A stretch of 64,000 nucleotides of DNA. It comes from Xanthomonas sacchari. GTDB lineage: Bacteria > Pseudomonadota > Gammaproteobacteria > Xanthomonadales > Xanthomonadaceae. The position numbers and the translations under genes were made by a program. The stretch spans positions 499,001-563,000 of the forward strand of contig NZ_CP100647.1 of assembly GCF_024266585.1 (NCBI RefSeq). Reading direction: 5' to 3'. Below, piece by piece: positions 8,792-16,608 of the stretch; the stretch's first letter is position 1; every line of letters starts with the position of its first letter. A model generated the notes under the pieces. It saw nothing but the letters and a program-made list of their open reading frames with translations. It was not told the origin of the DNA and did no database searches.

Positions 8792-9721
8792 TCAGAACGC
8801 CACGCCAGCCAGCGTGCTTGCCACCTCCCACAACCGCGCGGCCACCTGCGGGTCGCGCGCCTGCCGGGCGATCCTGGCCGGAGCCGGGTCGCCTTTCAGC
8901 TCGAACATGCCGTCGGGCCCGTAGTACCCGCCTGGTTGGGTGCTTGGCGAGGTGGCTGCGTAGAGCGTGGGCAGCGCACCGGCGGCGGCGGAATGGCTGA
9001 TCCATGCGCCCAGCCACTGGGTCGCCGCGCCGATCGCGGTGCGGCGCCCGCCGACCGCCGGCCCATTGGCGACCAGCGCAGTCTGGGCGATGCCGGGATG
9101 CGCGGCGATCGCACGTACGCCCCAGCCCTGCGCGTCGCTGCGCCGCTGCAGTTCCAGCGAAAACATCAGCATCGCCAGCTTGGACTGCCCATAGGCCTTC
9201 CACGGCCGATACGGGCGTTCGCACTGCAGGTCGTCGAAGTCGATGCGGGCGTAACGGTGCGCCAGGCTCGACAGGTTCACCACGCGCGCGGCCGGCGCGG
9301 CGCGCAGCAGCGGCAACAGCTGTGCGGTCAGCGCGAAGTGGCCGAGGTAGTTGCTGCCGAACTGCAGTTCCAGGCCGTCGGCGGTGGTCTGCCGCTGCGG
9401 CGGCGCCATCACGCCGGCGTTGTTGATCAGCAGGTCCAGCCGCGGGTAGCGCGCCGCGATGCGCGCGGCAAAGGCGGCCACCGAGGCCAGCTGCGCCAGG
9501 TCCAGGGCTTCCACGCGCACGTCGGCCGCCGGATGCGCGGCTAGGATCGCCTGCCGCGCGGTCTCGGCCTTGCCCGGGTTACGCGTCGCCAGCACCACGC
9601 TGGCGCCCGCGCCGGCCAGCGCCAGCGCGGTCTCGTAGCCCAGTCCGCCAGGGCTGGCGCCGGTGACGATGGCGATCTTGTCGCGCTGCGACGGCAGGTC
9701 GGCCAGGGTCCAGCGGCTCAC
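8792..9721 (-). CDS. SDR family oxidoreductase
   Basis: This 309-residue short-chain dehydrogenase has the NAD(P)-binding motif TGASPGGLG, the NNAG structural motif and the catalytic YGQSK (YxxxK). The order and length resemble the retinol-dehydrogenase-like SDRs common in bacteria. The substrate is unknown. Translation starts at a GTG that overlaps the TGA of the upstream metallo-hydrolase gene (GTGA), so the two form a coupled operon. Together they are likely controlled by the divergent TetR gene. Confidence 0.88.
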   Translation of the reverse strand: MSRWTLADLPSQRDKIAIVTGASPGGLGYETALALAGAGASVVLATRNPGKAETARQAILAAHPAADVRVEALDLAQLASVAAFAARIAARYPRLDLLINNAGVMAPPQRQTTADGLELQFGSNYLGHFALTAQLLPLLRAAPAARVVNLSSLAHRYARIDFDDLQCERPYRPWKAYGQSKLAMLMFSLELQRRSDAQGWGVRAIAAHPGIAQTALVANGPAVGGRRTAIGAATQWLGAWISHSAAAGALPTLYAATSPSTQPGGYYGPDGMFELKGDPAPARIARQARDPQVAARLWEVASTLAGVAF

Positions 9722-10770
9722 GGCGCCACCGCCTGCGTCAGTGCGCGCCACCAGCGCTCGCCGCTTGCCGGCTGCGTCAGGTCCACGCGCTCGCCCATGC
9801 GCGGCGTGGCCAGCGCCACGCCGGCGGCATCGGCCAGCGCCGCCAGGCGTTCGAAGGGTTCGTGCCAGGCATGCATGGCCAGGTCGAAGGTGCCGTTGTG
9901 GATCGGCAGCAGCGTGCGTCCGCCGATGTCCAGGTGCGCCTGCAGGGTCTGCTCCGGCTGCATGTGCACGTGCGGCCAGTCCACGTCGTAGGCGCCGTTC
10001 TCGATCAGGCTCACGTCGAAGGGCCCCAGCCGCTCGCCGATCGCCTTGAAGCCTGCGGAGTAGCCGCCGTCGCCGCTGAAGAACAGCTTCAGTTCCCGCG
10101 TCTCGATCGCCCACGAGCACCACAGCCGGCGCCCGCGGTCGAACATGCCGCGGCCGGAGAAGTGTTGCGCCGGGGTGGCAGTCAGCGTGACTCCATCCAC
10201 GGTGGTCGACTGCCACCAATCGAGTTGCCGGATCTTGGCCGGATCCACGCCCCAGCGCCGCAGCAGGTCGCCCACGCCCAGCGGGGTGACGAACGTTCCG
10301 ACACGCTCGGCCAGGCGGCGGATGCTGGCGCGATCCAGGTGGTCGTAGTGGTCGTGCGAGAGGATCACCCCGGCGATCGGCGGCAAGGCGTCCAGCGCGA
10401 TCGGCGGGGCGTGGAAGCGCCGCGGGCCGGCGAACGGGAACGGTGAGACGCGTTCGGAAAACACCGGGTCGGTCAGCCACAAGCGCTCGCGCAGCTTGAG
10501 CAGCACCGTGGAATGGCCGAGCCGGTACAGGCTGCGGTCGGGCGCCGCCAGCAGCTGGGCGGCGGTCAGCGGCAGCACCGGCAGCGGCTGCGACGGCACC
10601 GACTCGGCCGACTTGCGGGTCAGCAGATCCCACATGATCCGCAGCGTCCCGGCCATGCCGGGCGCACCGCTGGTGCCCGGGGTGGCGTTGCGGAAGCGGC
10701 CCCGCCGGTACTGCGGCGACGCCAGATGCGAGAACGGGACACGGAACAGTGGGGAAGCGGACGCGGACAT
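9718..10770 (-). CDS. MBL-fold metallo-hydrolase (NAPE-PLD/UlaG-like)
   Basis: This 350-residue protein has the metallo-beta-lactamase metal motif SHDHYDHLD (HxHxDH) near the middle and further metal ligands in PAQHFSGRG, FSGDGGYS and LPIHNGTF. This pattern is typical of the NAPE-phospholipase D/lactonase-like branch; the true substrate is unknown. The start at 10770 has AAGGA 9 bp upstream. It is the first gene of a two-gene operon with the SDR and is transcribed away from a TetR gene across a palindromic operator-like site. Confidence 0.85.
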   Translation of the reverse strand: MSASASPLFRVPFSHLASPQYRRGRFRNATPGTSGAPGMAGTLRIMWDLLTRKSAESVPSQPLPVLPLTAAQLLAAPDRSLYRLGHSTVLLKLRERLWLTDPVFSERVSPFPFAGPRRFHAPPIALDALPPIAGVILSHDHYDHLDRASIRRLAERVGTFVTPLGVGDLLRRWGVDPAKIRQLDWWQSTTVDGVTLTATPAQHFSGRGMFDRGRRLWCSWAIETRELKLFFSGDGGYSAGFKAIGERLGPFDVSLIENGAYDVDWPHVHMQPEQTLQAHLDIGGRTLLPIHNGTFDLAMHAWHEPFERLAALADAAGVALATPRMGERVDLTQPASGERWWRALTQAVAP

Positions 10771-10806
10771 GGCGGCAATCCTTGGAGGGCGATCTGGCGT
10801 GCTAAT

Positions 10807-10822
10807 TACACTGCACAGTGTA
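10807..10822. promoter_or_regulatory. Palindromic site between the MBL/SDR operon and tetR
   Basis: TACACTGCACAGTGTA is an inverted repeat with perfect 7-bp arms and a 2-bp centre. It sits in the 96-bp intergenic region between divergent genes. A degenerate second copy (AACTGGTCGGTGTA) follows at about 10844-10857, close to the tetR start. Such sites are typical TetR operators; binding is inferred. Confidence 0.6.
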
Positions 10823-10866
10823 GTTTTCTTTGCGTGAAAGTAAACTGGTCGGTGTAACATCTGCCC

Positions 10867-11499
10867 ATGGTTTCTCTTTCCACGCCCGCTCCGGCACGGC
10901 TGACCGAGCGCAAGCGCCAGGCGATCCTGGAGGCGGCGACCGCCGAGTTCCGTGGCCATGGCTTCGAGGCCACCAGCATGGACCGCATCGCGGCCAGCGC
11001 CGGCGTGTCCAAGCGCACCGTCTACAACCATTTCCCCAGCAAGGACGCGCTGTTCGACGCGATCCTGCTGCAGCTATGGCAGCGCAGCCTGGACACGGTC
11101 GGCGTGCCTTACGCCCCGCAGCAGCCGCTGCGCCCGCAACTGCTGCAGTTGCTGGAGCAGAAGTTGCGGCTGTTCGACGATCCGGCCTTCGTCGACCTGT
11201 CGCGGATGGCGATGGTCGAAGGCATGCGCGCCCCCGCGCGCGCGCGCGACCTGGTCGCGCGCCTGGGCAGCAAGGAGGAGGGCACGCTGGTATGGCTGCG
11301 CGCGGCGCTGGCCGATGGCCGGCTCAAGCCCATGCAGCCGGAGTTCGCCGCGCAGCAGCTGCAGGCGCTGATCAAGGGCATGGCGTTCTGGCCGCAGGTG
11401 AGCATGGGCCAGCCGCCGCTCAGCGCGGCGCAGCAGGCCCAGGTAGCCGCGTCGGCGGCCGACATGTTCCTCGGGCATTACGCGCGCGATCCCGGCTAG
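10867..11499 (+). CDS. TetR/AcrR family transcriptional regulator
   Basis: This 210-residue regulator has an N-terminal TetR HTH (about residues 14-60: AILEAATAEF, MDRIAASAGVSKRTVYNHF) and a C-terminal ligand-binding helical domain related to the AefR-like C-terminal domain (LALIKGMAFWPQ-like segment). It is divergent from the MBL/SDR operon, with a 16-bp palindrome between them, so it probably represses that operon and itself. The ligand is unknown. Confidence 0.9.
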   Translation: MVSLSTPAPARLTERKRQAILEAATAEFRGHGFEATSMDRIAASAGVSKRTVYNHFPSKDALFDAILLQLWQRSLDTVGVPYAPQQPLRPQLLQLLEQKLRLFDDPAFVDLSRMAMVEGMRAPARARDLVARLGSKEEGTLVWLRAALADGRLKPMQPEFAAQQLQALIKGMAFWPQVSMGQPPLSAAQQAQVAASAADMFLGHYARDPG

Positions 11500-11553
11500 C
11501 GATCGCGTCCCGGTGCGTGCCGCGGGCGACGCCGCTGGCACGGCCGCGGTGCG

Positions 11554-11904
11554 TCAGTCCTCGCACCACACCGCCAGTTCGTAGCCGTCGCGGTCGGCGA
11601 AGTGGAAGCGGCGGCCGCCCGGAAAGGCGAACACCGGGCGCACGATGCGGCCGCCGGCGGCTTCGATGCGCGCCTGGGTGCTGGCCAGGTCGTTGGAGTA
11701 CAGCACCACCAGCGCGCCGCCGGGCTGCGGCGTGCCGTGGAAGAAGCCGCCGCTCAGGCGGCCATCGCGGAACTCGCAGTAGTCCGGGCCGTAGTCCTGG
11801 AAGGTCCAGTCGAAGGCCTGGCCGTAGAAGGCCTTGGCCGCGGCGATCGAGGCGACGGCGAATTCGAGATAGTCGATGCGGTGATGCTGCTCGGCGCGGG
11901 ACAT
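11554..11904 (-). CDS. VOC family (glyoxalase/bleomycin-resistance fold) protein
   Basis: This 116-residue single-domain VOC protein contains the blocks DYLEFAVASIAAAKAFYGQAF, GGFFHGTP and FHFADRDGYELAVW. The final Glu/Asp region resembles the metal-ligand position of the fold. AGGAG lies 7 bp before the ATG. It stands alone, converging on the TetR gene. The substrate cannot be predicted. Confidence 0.85.
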   Translation of the reverse strand: MSRAEQHHRIDYLEFAVASIAAAKAFYGQAFDWTFQDYGPDYCEFRDGRLSGGFFHGTPQPGGALVVLYSNDLASTQARIEAAGGRIVRPVFAFPGGRRFHFADRDGYELAVWCED

Positions 11905-12184
11905 GGGCGACTCCTGTGGAAGAGCCGGCAGTCTCCCTCATCCGGGCGGCGCCGGCTTGGCGAAAACGGCCAGCGGGTTTGCTGCCGCGTTCGACGCATC
12001 CCGAGCGGCAGTGGATCGGCGTCGGCGGCACGACATGCCAGCCGCGTGCGGGGAGGTTCGCGTGGGTTCTTCGAGAATCGCGGCACGGACATCCGGTGAT
12101 CGACGCGACGGATCTCAGACGCATGGTCCGTCGGTGCCCGATTGGCACCCGATCGGTGCTGGTCGAAGTCGACCCTGGTCAGCG

Positions 12185-12562
12185 CTACGTCGGCGGAGAT
12201 CGCGGTCGACCTGCGCGAAGATCTGGACGGCCTTGCTTCGCCGGCAGCGTGCGCACGAAGGCGCTGGCCTCGCGCAGCAGGCGCGCGGCCAGCGCGTCGT
12301 CGGCGAAGGTCTCCGGTGCGACCCGAACCCAGCCAGCCATTGCCCGGCCGCGCGACAGCATCGGCACGATCCCGGGCATCGCCAACGCCCATGCGTCGTT
12401 GCCCTTGCCGAGCCGCACCAGCACACCATCGTCGCGCGCGCCGCACAGCAGATGGCCGTGCAGCAGCCAGGCCCATCCACCGAATATCGCTTTCTCGGTC
12501 AGCTCCGGGTGCGCGCCGAGCACGTCGCGCAGCATGTGTTCCAAGCCTGCATCTCTGGCCAT
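12185..12562 (-). CDS. TfoX/Sxy N-terminal-domain protein
   Basis: This 125-residue protein has the TfoX N-terminal pattern: the block KAIFGGWAWLLHGHLLCG followed by DDGVLVRLGKG. Family members of this short form are widespread and usually uncharacterised; the competence role of Sxy does not necessarily apply. The start at 12562 (MARDAGLEHML) fits the family; an upstream in-frame ATG at 12634 would add about 24 residues unlike the family. The ribosome-binding site is weak. The 280 bp between it and the VOC gene show no gene. Confidence 0.75.
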   Translation of the reverse strand: MARDAGLEHMLRDVLGAHPELTEKAIFGGWAWLLHGHLLCGARDDGVLVRLGKGNDAWALAMPGIVPMLSRGRAMAGWVRVAPETFADDALAARLLREASAFVRTLPAKQGRPDLRAGRPRSPPT

Positions 12563-12707
12563 GTGCCACCCCGGTCTTCGCGCCTGGCGGCACGGTAGCA
12601 AACGGCGCCACACGGTGCTCTGCACACGACGCATCGTCGCATCGGGGCGTCGGTGTGGCGGGCGTGCGGCCGCACGGTACCGGCGGCTTTCGCCGCAATG
12701 CGATCCC

Positions 12708-12729
12708 GTAGAGCGGCTTCAGCCGCGAC
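12708..12729. repeat. Single degenerate REP unit
   Basis: GTAGAGCGGCTTCAGCCGCG carries the REP stem GCGGCTTCAGCCGC with a shortened head. It lies just after the end of the AraC-type gene that reads leftward. Confidence 0.7.
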
Positions 12730-12744
12730 GGTGCACAGAACCCG

Positions 12745-13467
12745 TCAGCGCGCGTGCCGCTGCACCAGTTCGCGCGGGCTCAGGCCGGTCAGTTGCCGGC
12801 TGTCGCGCACCAGGTGCGGGGCGTCGCCGTAGCCGGCCTCCAGGGCCGCCGCGGTCAGGCTGGGATGCTGCCGCACCAGGCCCAGGAAGCGCTGCAGGCG
12901 CAGGATGCGTTCCAGGGTCTTGGCGCCGTAGCCGAACGCGTCGTGGCTGCGGCGGCGCAGCGTGCGTTCGCTGACGCCCAGCGTGCGGGTCAGCGCGGCC
13001 AGCCGCGGCGGCGTCGCATCGGCGAGCTGCGCGAACAGCCAGGCCATGCCGCGGTCGCTGTGCAGCGGGCGGCTGGCGCACAGCGCGTGCAGCACTGCCA
13101 GCGGCTCGGCGCCGTCCTCCAGCCGCGCCTGCCAGTCGCGGCCGTGTCTGCCCCACAGCGCGTCCAGTGGCACGCGTTGGTCGGCGATGGCATGCAGTGG
13201 CACGCCGAGCAGGCTGGGCCCGGCCCCCGCCGCCAGCCGCACCGCGGTGAGCACGCTGCCCGGCGCCACCATGGCGTCGGTGGCGCGGCGATCCGGCCCG
13301 GCCACGAACAGCGCGCGGCCGTCCCAGATCAGGTCGACGCAGCCGTCGGGCAGCATCTGCGTGGGCGCGGTATCCGCCTCGCCCTGGCGGAAGCGCCAAC
13401 TGCAGCGCACCCGGTCGCGCAGGGCCGCTGGCGCATCGCATTCGGCATAGCGGGAGGGCAGGGACAT
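12745..13467 (-). CDS. AraC family transcriptional regulator
   Basis: This 240-residue protein has an N-terminal sensor domain (MLPDGCVDLIWDGRALFVAG, a pattern seen in short AraC regulators) and a C-terminal AraC HTH (about residues 145-238). Recognisable blocks are LGVSERTLRRR and LERILRLQRFL, then AALEAGYGDAPHLVRD and LTGLSPREL. The start at 13467 is chosen by analogy; an upstream in-frame ATG at 13554 would add 29 Ala/Arg-rich residues. No divergent partner is obvious. The target is unknown. Confidence 0.85.
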   Translation of the reverse strand: MSLPSRYAECDAPAALRDRVRCSWRFRQGEADTAPTQMLPDGCVDLIWDGRALFVAGPDRRATDAMVAPGSVLTAVRLAAGAGPSLLGVPLHAIADQRVPLDALWGRHGRDWQARLEDGAEPLAVLHALCASRPLHSDRGMAWLFAQLADATPPRLAALTRTLGVSERTLRRRSHDAFGYGAKTLERILRLQRFLGLVRQHPSLTAAALEAGYGDAPHLVRDSRQLTGLSPRELVQRHAR

Positions 13468-13572
13468 GCGGCGCTGGCCTGCGGCGGGATCAGCCGCCAC
13501 GGTAGCAGGCGGCGTCGCCGCACGGGCGCCGTCGCGTCGCGCCAGCGCCAGCACCGCCGCCGCGCAGGCGGA

Positions 13573-14484
13573 TCAGGTCCCGACGCGTGGCGTCGGCGCC
13601 AGGTGTGCGACGAACCAGTCGCGTGCGGCGCCGCTGGAGGCCTCGAACTGTTCGACGTACGGCACGAAGTGGCCGCCGCGCAGCATCAGCAGCCGCTTCG
13701 GTTCCAGTGCCTGCGCATAGGCCTGCAACTGGAAGTCGGTGCCGGAGATGTAGTCGCGGTCGGCCACGATCATCAGCAGTGGCGTCGGGCTGATCGCCGC
13801 GGCGAAGCTCGCCGGCTCGTAGCCGCGGCTCCACTCGGCCGAGCGCAGCGTGGTCCAGTTGCGCCAGTTCGGTGCAATCGCGCCGGCGCCCTCGAAGAAC
13901 GCGCGTGCATCTTCGCTGGGAAAGAGCGCGTCGGCGGTGCCGACCACGGCCTTGCGCGCGGGTTCGCCGCCGCGCAGTACCGCCATGCGGTCGGCGGCGA
14001 ATGCGGCCTGCAGCGCCTCGGCACGTTCGTAGCTGCCGCGGCGCAGCCCGTTGCGGTAGCCGGCCAGGCCCGGCACCTGCGCGACCACGGCCTTGACGCG
14101 CCGATCGGTGGCGGCCACCTGCATGGCATGCGCGCCGCTGTAGCTGGTGCCCCACACGCCGATGCGCGTGGGGTCGATGCCGTCCAGGCTGCCGGCGAAG
14201 GTGATCGCGTGGCGGCAGTCCTCGATCTGGCGCCAGGGGTCGATCTCCTGCCGCGGCGTGCCGTCGCTGTCGCCGAAGCCGCGGTGGTCGTACACCAGCA
14301 CGGCCAGGCCGGCGGCGGCGAACACCTCGGCATAGCGGTCCAGGTATGCCTCCTTGACCAGCGACCAGCCGTGCGCCATCACCACGATCGGCGCCGGGCT
14401 GGCCACGGCCGGGCGATACAGCCAGCCGCGCAAGGTGGTGCCATCGGCGGCGAACGCAATGTCGTCTCGGGTAACGGACTGCAT
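13573..14484 (-). CDS. Alpha/beta hydrolase
   Basis: This 303-residue cytoplasmic serine hydrolase has the oxyanion region MAHGWSLVKEAY, the motif YDHRGFGDSDG, the nucleophile elbow GTSYSG and the catalytic His in GGHFVPY. It resembles the DLH/X-Pro-peptidase-like hydrolase branch annotated as alpha/beta hydrolase with unknown substrate. GAGGAG lies 9 bp before the ATG. It is transcribed divergently from a LysR gene, which probably regulates it. Confidence 0.88.
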   Translation of the reverse strand: MQSVTRDDIAFAADGTTLRGWLYRPAVASPAPIVVMAHGWSLVKEAYLDRYAEVFAAAGLAVLVYDHRGFGDSDGTPRQEIDPWRQIEDCRHAITFAGSLDGIDPTRIGVWGTSYSGAHAMQVAATDRRVKAVVAQVPGLAGYRNGLRRGSYERAEALQAAFAADRMAVLRGGEPARKAVVGTADALFPSEDARAFFEGAGAIAPNWRNWTTLRSAEWSRGYEPASFAAAISPTPLLMIVADRDYISGTDFQLQAYAQALEPKRLLMLRGGHFVPYVEQFEASSGAARDWFVAHLAPTPRVGT

Positions 14485-14560
14485 GGGGGAACTCCTCGGG
14501 AAGCGGCCGCGCAGCGGCGGCGGGGCGCCCACGATGCGCGCGCAACGGTGCAATCCGGCT

Positions 14561-14575
14561 TTGCGTAAACTGCAA
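14561..14575. promoter_or_regulatory. Candidate LysR box next to the LysR start
   Basis: TTGCGTAAACTGCAA is a T-N11-A inverted repeat with arms TTGC/GCAA. It ends 2 bp before the LysR start codon in the divergent region with the hydrolase. Autoregulation is plausible but unproven. Confidence 0.4.
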
Positions 14576-14577
14576 CG

Positions 14578-15495
14578 ATGGACGATTTCCAGCGCTTGTT
14601 CGGCCAACTGCAGCTGTTTCTGGACGTGGTCGAGGCCGGCAGCCTGTCCGCCGCGGCCCGCCATCGCGGCGTGGCCGTGTCCTCGCTCAGCCGCGGGCTG
14701 GATGCGCTGGAACAGGCGTTGGGCGCGCAGGTGCTGATCCGGTCCACCCGCAGCCTGATCCTCACCGACGCCGGGCGCGTCCTGCAGGGGCGTGCCGCGC
14801 AACTGCTCGGCGGCCTGGCCGAGACCCGCGCGGAATTGGCGCAGCTGCAAGGAGAGGTCGCGGGGACGCTGCGGTTGAGCTGCCTGCCGTCGTTCGGCCG
14901 GACGCAGCTGATGCCGTTGCTGGCGGACCTGTCGCGGCGGCACCCGCAACTGCACGTCGATCTGGATCTGGTGGAGCGGTTCGACATCCCGCTGCGCCGG
15001 CGCCTGGATGCGGTGATCCGGCTCGGCCCGGATCCGGCGCCGGCCGGCGCGCTGCGGCTGGCGCCGTTGCGGCGGGTGGTCTGCGCCAGTCCCGCCTACC
15101 TGCATGACGCCGGGCCGGTCGAGCGCTTGCCGGCGCTGGCCACGCACGCGTTGCTGGACAAGCGCCACGACGACACGGTCATCAGCTGGCGGCATGTGCT
15201 CGGCGCGGACGTGGCGCTGCCGCCGCGGCGGCTGCGCTGCGACGATCTGGAGACCCTGCGCCTGGCCGCGCTGGATGGGCTGGGCGTGGCCTGCCTGCCG
15301 ACCTGGCTGGTCGGCGAGGACCTGCGCCGGCATCGCCTGCGCGCGCTGTTCCACGAGGCGGCGTTGCCGTCGGGGCCGCAGCAGTGGTTGTGGCTGGTGC
15401 CGAGCCAGACGCCGTTGCCGGCGCGGGTGGCGCGGCTGGCGCAGGTGCTGCGCCAGGCGATCGGGCAGCCGCCGCACTGGGATCGCCCGGGCTGA
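14578..15495 (+). CDS. LysR family transcriptional regulator
   Basis: This 305-residue LTTR has an N-terminal HTH (about residues 8-66: FLDVVEAGSLSAAARH, VSSLSRGLDALEQALGAQVL). A LysR substrate-binding domain follows (TLRLSCLPSFGRTQLMPLL, then DLETLRLAALDGLGVACLP). It belongs to the CrgA-like group that usually controls an adjacent oxidoreductase or hydrolase gene. The partner here is the divergent alpha/beta hydrolase, 93 bp away. Confidence 0.9.
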   Translation: MDDFQRLFGQLQLFLDVVEAGSLSAAARHRGVAVSSLSRGLDALEQALGAQVLIRSTRSLILTDAGRVLQGRAAQLLGGLAETRAELAQLQGEVAGTLRLSCLPSFGRTQLMPLLADLSRRHPQLHVDLDLVERFDIPLRRRLDAVIRLGPDPAPAGALRLAPLRRVVCASPAYLHDAGPVERLPALATHALLDKRHDDTVISWRHVLGADVALPPRRLRCDDLETLRLAALDGLGVACLPTWLVGEDLRRHRLRALFHEAALPSGPQQWLWLVPSQTPLPARVARLAQVLRQAIGQPPHWDRPG

Positions 15496-15531
15496 GCCGC
15501 GCGCGCGGCCGGGAGGCGCGTGGCGCTGCGC

Positions 15532-16500
15532 TCAGCGCTCCGACGGCCCGCTCTCGTCGTAGCCGCGCGGGGTGAACAGGTCCGGCCGGATCAGTTCGAT
15601 GAAGGCGCGTGCCTGCGGCGACAGGTACTTGCCCTTGCGCACCACCACGCCGTAGCTGCGCGCGGGAAAGTAATCGCCCAGGGCGCGGGTGGCCAGGCGC
15701 GCGCGGTCGGCGTCGGTGAGGCAGATCGAACTGACGATGGACACGCCCATGCCCATCGCCACGTACTGCTTGATCACCTCCCAGCCGCCGACCTCCAGCG
15801 CCACGGTGTAGGGCACGCGCGCCTGCTGGAACACCAGGTCGACCAGGCGATAGGTGACCTGGCGCCGCGGCGGCAGGATCAACGGGTACGGCGACAGGTC
15901 TTCCAGGGTCAGCGTCGGCTTGCGCGCCAGCGGGTGGTCGCGCGGGGTGATCAGCAACTGGTCGAAGCGGTACACCGGGGCGTAGCTGAGGTCGGCCGGC
16001 ACGTCGAGCATCGAGCCGACCGCCAGGTCCACCGCGTCCTCGCGCAGCAGGTCGGTGCCGTCGGCGCTGATCGCGTTGTGCAGGGTCAGCCGCACCTGCG
16101 GGTGGCGGGCGCGGAAGGCCTCCACGATCTTCGGCAGCAGGTACAGGATGGTGGAGCTGTTGGCGGCGACGTTCAGTTCGCCAGCGTCCAGCCCGCGCGC
16201 CTTCTCGCGGAAGTCCGCTTCCAGCCGGTCCAGGCTCTCCACCAGCGGCTGCGCCATCTCGTACAGCAACTGGCCCTCGCGGCTGGGCACCAGGCGGCGG
16301 CCGCTGCGTTCGAACAGCACCACGCCCAGCTCCCGTTCCAGCGCCTGCAACTGCAGGGTCACCGCCGGCTGGCTGACGAACAAGGCTTCCGCGGCCCGCG
16401 ACACCGCGCCCAGGCGCACCGTCTGGCAGAACGCGCGCAGCGGCTTGAGCCGGTCGGATTTGTAAGGAAATCGCGGGGTTGCGGCGCTACCGGTGGCCAT
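15532..16500 (-). CDS. LysR family regulator next to the glyoxylate-bypass genes
   Basis: This 322-residue LTTR has an HTH around residues 17-76 (LRAFCQTVRLGAVSRAAEAL, SQPAVTLQLQALERELG) and a CysB-type substrate-binding domain (LPPRRQVTYRLVDLVF, VAMGMGVSIVSS). The start at 16500 (MATGSAA) fits family alignment; the frame is open further to 16608, across the promoter. It is divergent from malate synthase with two inverted repeats in the 108-bp gap. It therefore very likely controls aceB/aceA and itself. The inducer is unknown. Confidence 0.9.
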   Translation of the reverse strand: MATGSAATPRFPYKSDRLKPLRAFCQTVRLGAVSRAAEALFVSQPAVTLQLQALERELGVVLFERSGRRLVPSREGQLLYEMAQPLVESLDRLEADFREKARGLDAGELNVAANSSTILYLLPKIVEAFRARHPQVRLTLHNAISADGTDLLREDAVDLAVGSMLDVPADLSYAPVYRFDQLLITPRDHPLARKPTLTLEDLSPYPLILPPRRQVTYRLVDLVFQQARVPYTVALEVGGWEVIKQYVAMGMGVSIVSSICLTDADRARLATRALGDYFPARSYGVVVRKGKYLSPQARAFIELIRPDLFTPRGYDESGPSER

Positions 16501-16510
16501 GGCGTGATGA

Positions 16511-16556
16511 ATATAAGGCTGACTTATATAAAGCATTGACAAAACTGCTTTGTCAA
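16511..16556. promoter_or_regulatory. Two inverted repeats in the lysR-aceB intergenic region
   Basis: The first repeat (16511-16529) is ATATAAG-N5-CTTATAT. Its core ATAAGGCTGACTTAT is a canonical T-N11-A LysR box. The second (16536-16556) is TTGACAAA-N5-TTTGTCAA with perfect 8-bp arms; its left arm can double as a -35 element (TTGACA). The centres are 26 bp apart. This arrangement suggests a high-affinity LysR site plus an activation or repression site. The region is AT-rich against GC-rich flanks. Confidence 0.7.
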
Positions 16557-16608
16557 ATACATGCGCTGGCAGCACGGTGGAGCCCCGGAAACATCGAGGA
16601 ATCCCCAC

